From contig CM048845.1 in NCBI GenBank assembly GCA_026545225.1, forward strand, positions 34,085,001 to 34,149,000: a DNA stretch of 64,000 nt. The letters are read 5' to 3'. The DNA is from Cornus controversa (lineage: Eukaryota > Streptophyta > Magnoliopsida > Cornales > Cornaceae). The stretch's first letter is position 1. Each line of letters starts with the position of its first letter. Positions 11,837-23,084 of the stretch are shown here, one piece after another. Made by a program: the position numbers and the translations under genes. The notes under the pieces are model-generated. The model had not been told where the DNA came from and did not search any database. It saw only the letters and a program-made list of their open reading frames with translations.

Positions 11837-13817
11837 CAAGGGTCGGGATCTCCAAGTTGCAGACCGGAGGAGTTCATATCAGGCCATTGATCCTGCACCA
11901 CTTTGCGAAAATACTCAAACTCATCAATGTATGACTAGTTGAGGGCCCTATCAAAATCAGGCAACTCCTTGAAATTCTCCACGGCCAGTTCTTTAATTCC
12001 GGGCAGGTCGGCATTCCACCTAACAATCTCCTCCCGTTCATGGTTGAGTTGGGAGTTGAGGAATTTTCTCGTTATGAGAAGCGCGAAGGGTCTCAAGCTG
12101 TGAGTTAAAGTTGGTACGTTCACTAGCAAAGGAGGCGCGTTCCTTGGCAAAGGCTATTTTTTGCTTCCCCAGCTCCTCCTCTGCACATAGTAGACGGTTG
12201 GAGAGACCATGGGCAATCGTCAGGCCCTGTTAAATACACAAGGGAAACACACGGCTAAGAAAGAGAAATATTAGAATTTCACCCAAGCATGAAAAAGAGG
12301 TCAGGGGCACACCTGAGCTATATTGGCCAGCAAATATCCGGTGGAGGAAACGGAATCGAGAGCGTCCACCTTTTCCAGATCACGTGGGAGAGCAAACTCC
12401 CCAGCCTTTTTTATGGCAAAGGATGTGTCACCCAGCAACGAACCAGTATGGCCGGCCAAAGGGGTTAATAGCCCGGTGTGGCTAGTGGCTGGGGAGAAGG
12501 ATACATGCGAGTTGCCTCCACCAAAAAGTTGAGTCGTCGGCACCCCAAAGGCACTTGGGTCGACCAGACTACCACCCACAAATAGAGGAGGATAAGGTAT
12601 CACAAAGGGGCTGGGGCCAGGAGTCAGAGTACTCATGGTGGCTGCGATGGGAGAATTCCTAATAGAGGGAGGGGAAGATAAGCCACCACCTGTAGGTGCA
12701 CCGGTGCTCCTAATAAATACAGGTTGGCGTCATCTTTTTTGGGCAGGGGACGAGGATCCCGCGACACCTTTCCCTTTCGCCAGCATACGAATGTCTTGAT
12801 CGGGCTTTCTCCGAGATCTTGTACGATGTTTACGATAAAACTTATATTTCTCAACTCTAGGAAGAGAAGGGAATGAAGAGTAAGAAATATAAAAGTATAC
12901 CTCGCCTATCCCTAGGCATGCGAGGGGGGTAACCTAGTGTGTTCAATTCCGCGTTGGAGGTCAAGGCCACCGCATCCCTCATCCTAAGATCATAAATGAA
13001 GTCAAGCCTGTCTTCCTCTTCTTGACTTACCTCGGGTTCTACTCTAACCGCTGGTTTATTAAAATACATAAATCTGTGTAAGCATACATAAGAAAGGTGA
13101 AAGTGGCCTAAAAAGAGGAAAGGATAGAAAAAGCTCACCGTTTACGACCCCTTCAGCCCAGGTGCGGGGAATGTAGTGAGGAGAAAGCTCCCAGTCTCCT
13201 GAGACAAAAAAGAATCGTTCCTTCCAGTTCTTTATCTGTTGACTGTTGTCAAGAATCACCAGTCCTTTGGGAAGGCACTCTGGCCCGCGAGACCTACCTT
13301 GAATATGGCGCCAGTCCTTGTTTTTTAAAAGAGTATAACAGCTTAGGAACTCGTTGATAGTTGGTTAAGGGGTGAGCTTGCTAGACCTCCAAAGGACCAA
13401 GGTGGCCATAATAATGCGCCAAGAGTTAGGCGTAAGCTGAGAAGGACAGAGATTGATATACCGGAGCAACTCTTTTACAAAATTCGGGATTAGGAAATGT
13501 AGGCTCGAAAGAAAATGGCCTTTATAGAAGCACGTTTCTCTGAGACAGATGGAAAAAGCCCTTTCTGCAGGCAAAGGAGCTCTAGCTACGACCCCGTTTG
13601 GAAAAGAGAATAAAGTTGCTAGCTCTTCAATATCGGCATCTGTCATTATAGAGTTGATATCCTGGCATTCGATGTAATATGCCATTGTAGAATGAAGAAA
13701 ATTGAATACTTGGACAAGGGGAGAACCGGGGGCAAAGAGCTCTGGGTTTGGCTTGTCAAAGTTATAATCAACGATGTATAGACAACGAGAAAGAGAAGGT
13801 AGAATAGTGTAAGGCAT
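11837..13817 (-). pseudogene. Antisense accessory ORF of Tat element (Transposase_28-like)
   Basis: Read on minus, exon-like blocks run from about 13817 (or ATG 13685) to TGA near 11837. The first block includes the segment CPSQLTPNSWR, which resembles the plant domain I recall as Transposase_28 (putative gypsy-type transposon), then a stop at 13362 and FFFVSGDWELSPHYIPRTW. GT-AG boundaries near 13137/13078 and 12901 suggest introns. The last block is a coiled coil rich in Glu/Lys (KQKIAFAKERASFASER) that shifts frame before ending YIDEFEYFRK...GDPDP. Function of this family is unknown. It is a pseudogene here: at least one early stop, one stop in the final block near 11933 and a frameshift. 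Confidence 0.65.
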
Positions 13818-13898
13818 GAATAAGAGAAATAAGTTGTAGGTGGGAAGAGAGCTAGTAATAAGATGTGTTAGAGTGAATGGTAAATGAAAGTAGGACTG

Positions 13899-13907
13899 CT
13901 TATATAG
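13899..13907 (-). promoter_or_regulatory. TATA-like box for antisense ORF
   Basis: CCTATATAAGC on minus lies about 85 bases before the first in-frame ATG (13817). It sits downstream, in the minus direction, of the GC-rich palindromic block. Confidence 0.45.
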
Positions 13908-14029
13908 GCAAAGGGAGCCAACAGTTGTAAACCCTCCAACGGCTCTCTCCCAACGGTCCTCAAGCAACGTTTAAAAGACACTTTTTTGTAATGTTCACAA
14001 GCCAAACAGTTGCAAAGGAAGCCAGCACA

Positions 14030-14236
14030 GAGCGTGGACGCGCATGGCCAATTTGCCGGGCGTGGATGGGCCCTCCTGGCCGGAGTCAGACTCGAGCAAG
14101 GCTGGAAGGCAACCTGGCCGGGCGCTGCTAGGCCCACCTGGCCGGGCATGGCCTGGCCTGGCGAGGCCTGGAGAGCACCTGGCCTGGCGCGGCCAGGCGC
14201 TGCCCGGCCGGGCTTGGACGGGTCCACCCGGCGCCT
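14030..14236. repeat. GC-rich GGCCGGGC/GGCCTGGC array
   Basis: A GC island in an AT-rich region. TGGCCGGGC, TGGCCTGGC and their complements occur about ten times, several forming perfect dyads such as GCCCGGCCGGGC and TGGCGCGGCCAGGC. It stands 120-330 bases upstream of the TATA-like box of the antisense ORF. Long plus-strand ORFs over it are compositional artefacts. Confidence 0.75.
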
Positions 14237-14411
14237 GCCACGCGCGGGAGAAAAGAAAAAAAGAGAAAAGAGAGAAAAGAAAAAAAGAAAGAAAAGAAAA
14301 AAGGAAAAGAAAGGAAAAAAAGTATTTATTTGTATGCCAAAGACGAAGCCCAGTAAGCAGTCCAAAGTGTTCATAAGGCCCAGCAATCGACCCTCATGAA
14401 CAGGGGGCATC

Positions 14412-14758
14412 TGATAGAGTAGTTGACTAGAAGTACGAAACGTGTAACGTGAAGGATGAGTTCAAAGTGACGTGGATAGGAAGTTTATTTTAACCAGGAC
14501 TTCTCTATCTACAAGAGACAGTCTCTTACTATGACACAGTCTCACTTTACTACTATAAATACAGAGGCAATCCATATACCAGGTACGCAATTAATACCCT
14601 CTGAGTTCCTCTATAGCTTTGAAAAACCCTTCCGATTTCTGACTTGTTCGTCGGAGCGTAGTTGGCCGGCACCGCGCCGGTGCTCTTTCGATTACTCTTC
14701 TCTTGTCCTTTTTACAGGTTGGTGTTTGACCAGTTCGGGGTGGATTTTTGCATCATCA
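14412..14758 (+). repeat. 3' LTR of Tat element
   Basis: The 347-bp repeat runs from TGATAGAGTAGTTG to TTTGCATCATCA, preceded by the purine tract CAGGGGGCATC (14401-14411). It contains a palindrome AAGAGACAGTCTCTT (about 14512-14527) and a TATA box CTATAAATAC at about 14552. No second LTR is in the window, so the borders are inferred from TG/CA ends, the purine tract and the TATA position. Confidence 0.65.
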
Positions 14759-16171
14759 ATACTAATCGGGTTAGGGGCAGGTTGAAAAGAAAGTTTAAAA
14801 TTCGCTAAGCCTGAACCCGCCCCAATTAATGATAAATATATAAATAAATATTCTTTTATTAACTATGATTTTTATTTTTATTCATTAGTTTTGATAATTT
14901 TAAATTTTAACAACATTTTTGTTATTATCATTTGTAAGTATTTGTCTATACTTAATTTTTTTTGCAAAATTTATGGTAAAATCGTTCAAGTTTGGATTGT
15001 ATTTCTTAAAATATATATATATCGGGGCACTCCGAACCCACCTCGACTCTGACACGGGGCACCCCGAAGCGGATTTGGGAAGAATTTTTTATTCGTGGGA
15101 CAGATTTGGAAAAGGGGTGCCTGTCCCAAACCCGCCCCTTTGACATCCCTAGCAATTCAATTAGTTTTAAAACTTAGTAGATTGACAAATACCAATAATT
15201 GACTAGTGACTTTAAAAAAAAATTCAAATCTTAATTCAATAACTTATTTTTTAATTCACGTGGTCCATGCATGTGGACAAAATGAGAATAGAGAAGTCTA
15301 TTGAAATTTTTGTTTTGAAAAATATCATCCACATGTAGTTGAAAAGTGTCCAATAACTCATGTATATTTATATGAGTGTATTATCTATCTTTACGGTGTG
15401 TTAAAGGCTAGTTAATTCTGTTTCTAGTTGCTACTAAGGCTTGTGACCTAATGGTATTTTCCTCTCTAGATGTGTGCACGCGTTTGCTTGAACTTAAAAA
15501 AAAGAAATTTGCAAGCATTGCAACTTTTTATTTTATTTTATTTTTTGAAAGGTCAAGTAAATTTTATATATGTAATGGTTATTTATAAAGTTTAGCCCTT
15601 AGGCTTTGCATGGGCTTAGACCAAGCCAGTGTGTAACTTGGGCCTCACCCACTCAAAAGAAATAAAATAGGATAACTAGCAAGCCCAGGCCCCTTGATCC
15701 TTCCCGATGGCTATTCCAAAAATAACCGTTGTAACGTCTACTTCATCATTGTTGTGCTCTGTTTGGAATCCAACTACCACATTGAAAACTGATCTTACAT
15801 CAACATAGAAATGGGTCCCACCTGCTAATGGGTTAATCCTAATTAACCGTCCCGTAAGGTTTGACACCAGAAATGTGAAGTACATTTAGGTCGAAAGCAG
15901 TTAAAAAACCAATTGTGTATAATAAGATAAAAAATTAATGTAATGGTCGAAAGTGATAGTGTGTCATAATATTTTTACCTATTTACAGTTCAAAATAATT
16001 ATATCTAACAATTACTATTCTAAGTGTATGATAGTGTTGTAGGTATAAGCATACACTAGTGTGTATATATATATAATAGAATTTAGTCTTAAGAAAAAAA
16101 AATTGTGGTGTTTCCTACTTTCTCGGCTAAGTTTTAAGTGCCAAGGTCTTCATTCTCATACAGATTCATTC
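14759..16171. other. AT-rich spacer, no gene recognised
   Basis: Around 14760-14830 and 15020-15155 are GGGGCGGGTT-like segments ending in a GGGATGTCAAA-type terminus (minus), reminiscent of hAT-derived miniature elements, but paired termini were not established. Around 15435-15470 is GGCTTGTGACCTAATGG, which resembles the A box of tRNA-derived SINEs. A 69-codon minus ORF at 15676-15885 is protein-like but unrecognised. Confidence 0.4.
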
Positions 16172-16600
16172 CTTCAACTGAGCAACGATGCTTGTTGCTT
16201 CACGGTAGCCTCAATGAGTTCAACTAGAGGTGTGATTGATTCAGTGATTGTTAAGAGGCCTCTTATCAACCTTCTAAGAATGAGTACATTCTGCATGGAG
16301 AAATTATTATTTAGATGGTCTTGTATGTGGGGCCAGGACCATGTAGTTTTGGACCATTTAATAATTTCTCGCCATAAAGAGTGGCGACACATTCCCATAA
16401 CTAGTGAGCTCTTTTCTTAGGGAAAATTATAAGCAAATCCTCATTATCTCATTGTTAATCTCTATCTTTTGCCAAGTTTTGCCAACACAAGACCAGCATC
16501 TTTATGATAGTGAAGTACTTGAGACTGGAGCAAGTGACTATTTAGCGAAGCCTTTACATGCTAATGAGCTAATTGGACTATTTAGTGCAGGAGAGAATTA
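16172..16600 (+). pseudogene. Pseudo-response-regulator (TOC1/PRR-like) receiver fragment
   Basis: Three frames together recall the receiver domain of plant clock pseudo-response regulators. CCFTVASMSSTRGVIDS corresponds to the early helix region; ISRHKEWRHIPIT matches the conserved RDKELRRIPVI-like segment; IVKYLRL, then after a frame change GASDYLAKPLHANEL, matches the GAADYLVKPLRTNEL signature at the domain end. Frameshifts and a diverged middle show it is not functional. The homologous part ends about 15 bases before the CACTA insertion, so that element may have separated or ended it. In the intact family the domain is a phospho-acceptor-less receiver in a nuclear transcriptional repressor. 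A related histidine-kinase or response-regulator receiver cannot be excluded. Confidence 0.55.
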
Positions 16601-16610
16601 ATCAGATTCA

Positions 16611-16930
16611 CACTACAAGATTTTTGTACATCACCGGCGCTTTAAACCGCCGGAAAATGCCTTCAAAATCGCCGGAAAAAATTTCACCGGCGGTTCAAAA
16701 ATCTGCCAGAAAATGTCCCGCCGGTAGAGAATTACCGGCAATTTTGCTAAATTGCCGATAATTACCGGCGGTTTTTTTTTCGCCGCCGGAATTATACCAG
16801 CGGTTTTATCTGCCAGCAAATATCTTCAAAGCGCCGATAATGGACAGTTTTTACCGGCAGTTTTTGATAAACCGCCGGTAAATTGCTGAACATGTTGCTT
16901 TTACCGGCAGTTTACAAAAACTGCCGGTAA
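16611..16930. repeat. Left subterminal repeat block of CACTA element
   Basis: Many ACCGGCGGTTT / AAACCGCCGGT motifs on both strands occur within about 320 bases. Neighbouring inverted motifs could pair into hairpins. The matching right block is at about 20255-20474. Confidence 0.85.
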
Positions 16931-16947
16931 ATTTTTTTTTTTTTTTT

Positions 16948-17176
16948 TCCAGATTAGATTATGTGCTCTTCTTCTACTTGTGTTTTACTTTTCAAAGCTA
17001 CAGGTTGTTATTTATTTAATTTTTTTTCCTTTCTCCTTTGCGTTAAATCTGTTCATAGATTTTTCAGATTAGATTATGTGCTCTTCTTCTACTTGTGTTT
17101 TACTTTTCAAAGCTACAGGTTGTTATTTATTTAATTTTTTTTCCTTTCTCCTTTTGGGTTAAATCTGTTCATAGAA
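16948..17176. repeat. Tandem duplication (about 115 bp x 2)
   Basis: CAGATTAGATTATGTGCTC and the following hundred bases are repeated almost exactly, starting near 16949 and 17063. It lies directly inside the left subterminal block. Confidence 0.85.
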
Positions 17177-17562
17177 AATGAGATTGATCCTTTTCTATGA
17201 ATCATATAAAAGATAATAAAAGCTGTCCAAATGCATTTCCAAATTTTCATAGAATTGAAGAAGAGACTCACAATTTACATAACCTAAAATTGGAAGTAAA
17301 TCCAGACACAAATGACAAAGCAGAGCATAGAAAGGAAGTTAAGGTACATTTCCAACTAAAGAAGTTCAATTATTTATGAAAGCTAAATCATAAAATGGAA
17401 AATGAAACACCAGAAGAAACCCCCCCCCCCCCCCCCCCTCTCAATGTCCTGCCTCAGAAATCAACACATCTGTTTGCCCTTTGGATCATCAGAAGCAAGC
17501 ATCAAGGAGGCAGCAACAGCATAGAGCAGCCAAACTGCACAGTTTTCGGATTCAATTAGTGA

Positions 17563-17593
<31 letters not shown>

Positions 17594-17600
<7 letters not shown>

Positions 17601-17712
17601 CCATGCATGCACCAGCTGCCCAAGGCGGTAACTCAACCCTTACCCAAGGAAAGAAAACGCCAGCAGCAACAGGGATTGCAATCACATTGTAGGCCATTGC
17701 AAACACATAATT
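17594..17712 (-). pseudogene. Captured fragment of a copper P1B-type ATPase (HMA5/RAN1-like)
   Basis: On minus the segment reads VFAMAYNVIAIPVAAGVFFP followed by LPPWAAGACMALS. This recalls the C-terminal transmembrane region of plant heavy-metal ATPases of the HMA5/RAN1 type, where YN...PxAAG...FP and LPPWxAGAxMAxSS are conserved. Intact proteins of about 1000 residues pump copper across membranes. Here only some 40 codons remain, ending at a (TA)n microsatellite (17566-17593) where SSVSVV-like residues would be expected. It is inside the CACTA element, so it is probably a captured piece. Which paralogue it came from is uncertain. Confidence 0.55.
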
Positions 17713-18103
17713 CCATCGAAATCACATTTAAAATATAACTTGACAGCCTATTTCAATAAAAAAGACCAAGAGAAAATTGATAGAGATATGCCCTCAAAAT
17801 CATTGTATGACTCCATGGGATTATAAAAACACATTTTAAATAGAATCCCTTCATGGCTGAGTTTAATTCCTCGAAATCTTCTTCCATTCTTTTCTAGTAT
17901 AATGCCACAGTATGATTGTTATAAAAAGCGTAACAGGGAAGAAATGTTGAGATATAATGAAATATAACAAGTTGAATTCAGTCCAAAAATAACGTCATGT
18001 CCAACATTCATCTTCATGTCCATTCAACATCATAATGATGGATGCAATCAAATTGTTCATCTTAGGAACTAACTATGAGACTACTAATTATGAATGCAAT
18101 CAA

Positions 18104-18525
18104 ATGAAGGTCATTTGGAAGCTGAGCATCCATTGAAGGAACTAAATGGAAACAGTATATAGAAATATAATACAAAAGTTAACACTGAATGTAAACAAAA
18201 AGGATCCAATACACTGAAACAAGGATTATAGTTGAACTAAAGTAACTGCAGAAATGACCACAAACTAATTATGAATGCAATCAAATTTTCCATTCTCATG
18301 TTAGCCCATTCTCATACATTCAAAGATCTGTTTTCATCAAAAGGAAATGAACAAAAAAAAGGTACCATTTATCTGGAGAACCAAATGAAGGTCACTTGGA
18401 AGCTGAGCATCCATTGAAGGAACTAAATGAAAACAGTATATAGAAATATAATACAAAAATTAATGCTAAATGTAAACAGAAAAAATCCAAGACACCGAAA
18501 CAAGGATTCTAGTTGAACTAAGACT
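18104..18525. repeat. Direct duplication inside CACTA element
   Basis: About 140 bases beginning ATGAAGGTCATTTGGAAGC at about 18104 recur at about 18386 with roughly 90% identity. No coding meaning was recognised. The rest of 17720-19900 is AT-rich; a possible exon on minus near 19290-19395 ends at a GTAA donor but was not identified. Confidence 0.75.
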
Positions 18526-20254
18526 TGAGTAGAAGAAGTTTGCCAAGTGTTGTTTGGAACACTAGAAGATGCGGCAACCTACAATGAAAGTGTACAATTA
18601 GACACTAGTGTTACATATATTAGTTAGATATATTAGTTAGATCAACACTAATAGATTACCGCCCTTCCAAGATTCAAAATTAAAACACCATTTCAGCTTC
18701 ATGAAAGGTCATTATACCAGTCAAGGATCAACGTTGCAACTTTAATTCACTTATTGTCTAGGAAAAAAAAAATCAGTCTGAAATTCAGCGATTGTAATTC
18801 ACTCTGTTATTTCTATGCTACTAGAGGAATAGATTTAGTACATATATATGGGGAAAGAAGGAAAAAAGAAAGAAAAAAATGCTAGAAAATCACCGATCTC
18901 TTATCTATTTTCTGCTTTAGACTTCTATTGTGAGGTAATGATGTATGTAGTCAATATCTATGTAAAATCACGAATTAACATCAAGTACAACAGAAACTGT
19001 AAATAAATAAGCCAGAAAAATAAAAACTAAATATGCTGTGATCATCAATAACAATGGTATATTCCTCTGATTCATTTGATAACTTATTGTTGATAATTTT
19101 TTTATAAATAATAGATAATTATATTCTTCTGAGTCATTAGATAACTCCTCGTTGAATACAGAAAAAATAGAAAGGAACAAATTAAATAAACAGTGGGAAG
19201 GGAAGCAGAGTGATAGAGGACCCCCAGAAAAATCATAAATGCATGCAAAGAAACCTAAACAAAATAATCAAAAACACTCGCTACAATTACCTTGAAGAAC
19301 AGCCAAGAGTGTCCAGTTCGGTCTCTGCAGAGCACTCCATCCTCTATTGGGGCAGCAACCTCATTTTCACTGTGTTTCCACTTCTTCCTCCATTGAATTA
19401 TATAAATCTAACACACATACACAATAAGGAATAAATATAAAAAATGTGCAAGCAAGCTTAAAATAATATCTCCCAATTACTCACTTACTTGCATTGAAGT
19501 TAATAATGTTATGGCATTAGACTTTTCAATATATTATTATGTGAATTCTTTACATTTTATCACATGTATACCACTGATATACCCATTGAATTTTATATGG
19601 CAGTTTTGATGACCAGAAGGTTTTGAAACTCATTTGTCTGAGCAGGGTGGTGAGATTAATTACGTCCGCTCACAAAACACATTTGAAATCAAGAATTCGG
19701 AAGAAAAACACATTCGGAATTAGAGGTGATCATGGATCGGATTGGATTAGGAATAATCTTAATTTGATTCGTGATCTACAGATCGGTGAATATGCAATTT
19801 GATCTACGCATATGCAAAATGCACATATCAGTCTAAAACTAAATTTTCAACGAAAGAAATTTCATACAAAATTATAAAAAGTAGAAATACCTAGAAAATC
19901 ACCGATCTCGTCAAAGCTACTGCTCCGATCTCGCCAAAGCCATCGTCACCATCCTCCCATGCCACGAGAGAGAGAGAGAGAGAGCAAACACAATATACAG
20001 ATCGCCAGTCGTGAGTAGGGACTTGATGCAGAGAGAGGAGTGCGGGCTGTGTGGCTAGGGTTGAGAGTAATTGAGTGGTTAAAGAATATATATAGATGGG
20101 CTTTCAGAACATGGGCTTAGGTTTGAGCTATGTTAATTCTCTTGGACTTGGTCCATTTTATTTTAAAAATGATTGGTAATGCATTTTATTGGTTTCATTG
20201 GGCTGGGCTAAGATTATAAGTTTGGGCTAAGATTATAAGTTTGGTATTATTCAT

Positions 20255-20474
20255 TTTCGGCGGTTTTTAAAAAGCGCCGGTAATAAGCCCATATTTCTGG
20301 CGGTTCCTTAAAAGTGCCGGTATACAATGCTATTTCTGGCGCTTCTAGCTAAACCGCCAGAATTATTGATCATTACCGGCGGTTTTTAAAAACCGCCGGT
20401 AATAACTTCAAATTTCCGGCACTTCTTGAACCGCCGGTCAAAAACCGCCGGAAAAAAATAAATATGTTGTAGTG
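20255..20474. repeat. Right subterminal repeat block of CACTA element
   Basis: Repeated GCGGTTTTTAAAAA.CGCCGGTAAT motifs mirror the left block and end in TTGTAGTG at the element border. Confidence 0.85.
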
Positions 20475-22505
20475 TCAATAAGCTATTGGACTTTTGGATT
20501 TACATGCCAAGAAAGTGGTATTTGGTGTTGCAACAGACGAATGGAAGCCTAGTTCTGCAAACCATATGCCAACTATTTTTGCATGTAAGCCTACAAAATC
20601 AATAGCTCATTTGTGTGTAAAGGCTTGGGTAGTGGTATTTGGTCTTATGTTGGAAAATGGAAAATTTATGGCAAACAAAAACAATGCGATAATGAGGATC
20701 AGTTGATAATTTGCCTTGAAAAAGTTTTGTAATCTCAATCGACAACAGTGAAGTCCTTGAACGGGGCTATTCTTGAAATGAGCACGTCAAATTAGTATCT
20801 AACATGAAAATATTTTTGTTGATATGATCGATCTCTCCTCTTCAAAAGGAGTTAGGTTGAGAGTTCGAGCTCTGCTAGGGGCATGTTGCAGGTATATGTG
20901 TGTTTGTTTTAATTTTCGAGGAAAAAAAAATGAAGCAAATGTGATGTTGAGATAATCTTCATGTTGTCATGGTATTAATTTCAGGTTGCTATCTAGGAGG
21001 AGTACTTTTACCTTAGAAAGAAGTACTTTTACCTTAGAGATTTAATTAATTGATTTATGCCGAACTGAAGGAAAGGTATTGCACTTTATGTAGTCATTCA
21101 TTTGATTGAGTTTGAATGTACATATCCTGAAGGAATTTATTTTTACAAGCCAAGTTTCACTTGGAAGCATGCACGTTCTTTGCTTGAAATTGCTTACCAA
21201 ATAAAAATAATGGAAATACCAGTTATAGAAAATAATTTTGGATGACGCTTTTGACTAGTAGTAACTCTAGATTACCGAGATTCACAAACTCGGGAGTTCG
21301 GTTATGTTAGGAAATGTGCAGAGAAGAAAGTATACAATACATCGGAATATTGCAGTGAAATTGGTAGTTTTTAAAAGAGATAGAAAGCTTACACCTGTCG
21401 AGAATGTCATATTATCAGTACCTTGGAGTATTGAGGAGAGATTCCTAAGACATTCGCAAAAAAATATTGCGCGATAATTAATTTCTAAAACAATATTTCC
21501 CTATCTTAATCCTTCAAAATTTCTCATCAATTTTCTGAAAAATGGTTTTGCCTTTGAAACCGATGTAACAGACTAAAATTTGAATGTCTACGTGGATTCA
21601 AGATTAAACAATTAGATACTGAAATAGTAATTTAATTAATTTGGATTTTGAAAAATCATTTTAACTGTTTTCGGAAACCCATACTCTTGCCCCTCAATTT
21701 CCTAAAAACGTTCTTTAAAAAAGTTTCAAGCATATCAAAAGTTTGTTTTCTGTTTCTAACACGTTGCAAATCAAGAAGGCCCAAGTTTTTGACCTTTTCA
21801 GTGTTATAAACATACATAAACTTTTATAATAATATGTGCATTAATTGTGAAATTTTTTGACTAAATAAGAAAATACACCAAATTTTAGAGGAGCAACAAT
21901 TAATTTTGTAGTCCATTCATATCACATTCCTCTGTTCCGTCAGATAGGGTTTTTAGTAGGGGTGCAAGTTAGGTTCACCAGACTCCAATCCGAGTTTGGG
22001 TCATGTTGAGTCAACCCAAGCCTTGGATATTGTCGGGCCAGACAAGTGACCATATATTTTTTTTTAACCGAGATGCATTTATCAATTTCTGCATTCATCG
22101 TCTTACTCTTAGTACTCGTTTGACATTATTGTTGTAGCGGTAAAATCTCTTTTATAGTAAAGTTGTCATAAAACTGCGGTTAGTAAAAAAAAACATGTTC
22201 GGCGTTTGGTGATGATATATTTTATATAGCACTTTTAAATTTGTTTGATAACAATGTTGTTTAGAGTAATTTTATTACGAATTTTACTATTTTACCATAC
22301 ACTAGTAAACATGTGCATTAGTTTAGAAGTGTAACTTGGGTGGGCCAACTTAAGTCCAAATTGATTTTTCACTGGTTTGAACAACCATATTTACAATTAG
22401 GGTTGGGCCTGGGTTAAAAAATCTCATCCCGAACTTAATTAGGTTAGGTTGAGGTGCCAACAACTTGAACCTAACCCAAACCCAAACTCGAATTTTAATT
22501 TTCTG

Positions 22506-22553
<48 letters not shown>

Positions 22554-23084
22554 CGTGTTTGTAAACGTACCAATATGTATTTTTTAGGGGGGAAAAAACC
22601 TATACTTTTACCCAGTGCAAAAAAAAATCCCTCAACTTTTTTTTTTTGGTGCAAATAACTATTTAACTATCACATTTTGTGCAAAAGATCCCCGTCTCAA
22701 ACAATAAAAAATAAAATTTTCCAAAAATAACTTTTCCCCCTAAGATTTGGGTAAAATTTTATAATTTTTTTATATTTTCTATACATTTTAACACCTTTAT
22801 AAATTAAAAAATAAATTACTAATATTCTCTAAACGACTGTTAACGAAGAATTACATTTATATTTAAACACGTATTCTACCAAATTTCTCTTCTACTCCAT
22901 AATAAATTAACGGTTAACATTCATAGTAAATTATATGTTTTTTTAATTTTTAAATACAATTAAATGAATCTATACTATATATATGTTTGTTACATCTAAT
23001 TCTTGAACTTATATATGTTTATTGCTTGATTTTCCAGCAATAGCATTTTTATTCTTTTGTGTACATTTTTTGTAAAAACTTAAT
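20475..23084. other. Spacer without recognised gene
   Basis: A 70-codon ORF-like stretch at 20494-20706 (KVVFGVATDEWKPSSANHMP) looks protein-like but was not identified. Around 20860 is GAGAGTTCGAGCTCTGCT, a possible SINE B-box relic. Segments at 21960-22040 and 22380-22490 are rich in GGGT/ACCC and partly inverted to one another, as in decayed hAT miniature elements. A (TA)n run of about 46 bases lies at 22506-22551. The rest is AT-rich and shows nothing else. Confidence 0.4.

Larger units (their letters stand above)
6058..14758 (+). mobile_element. Tat-lineage Ty3/gypsy element, decayed, 5' part missing
   Basis: Order: gag, protease, RT, RNase H, a second (archaeal-type) RNase H, integrase, tandem-repeat 3' region, antisense accessory ORF, purine tract and LTR. 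The second RNase H and the antisense ORF are known marks of the plant Tat/Ogre/Retand group. The 5' LTR and leader are absent because the gag-only Copia element is inserted just before gag; they should lie left of the window. Coding parts hold many stops, so the copy is dead. Confidence 0.85.
16611..20474. mobile_element. Non-autonomous CACTA (En/Spm) element
   Basis: The left end is CACTACAAGATTTTTG and the right end, on the complement, is CACTACAACATATTTA. A 3-bp target duplication TCA flanks it (16608-16610, 20475-20477). Both ends hold subterminal repeats built on CCGGCGGTTT in both orientations, as is usual for binding of the element's TNPA-type protein. The 3.9-kb body has no transposase ORF, so movement would need a partner element. 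It carries a host-like copper-ATPase fragment, local duplications and a C19 run (17420-17438). Confidence 0.88.

Noticed and set aside
14010-14410. Long plus and minus ORFs rich in Gly, Ala, Pro and Arg
   Set aside because: They lie over the GC-rich dyad block and a purine tract where stops are rare by composition.
15676-15885. 69-codon minus ORF
   Set aside because: Looks protein-like but no family was recognised and no neighbouring exons were found.
20820-20900. tRNA gene or intact SINE
   Set aside because: Only a B-box-like GAGTTCGAGCTCTGC is present; no cloverleaf or clear A box at the right distance.
22439-22658. ORFs with (YI)n runs on both strands
   Set aside because: Translation of a (TA)n microsatellite.
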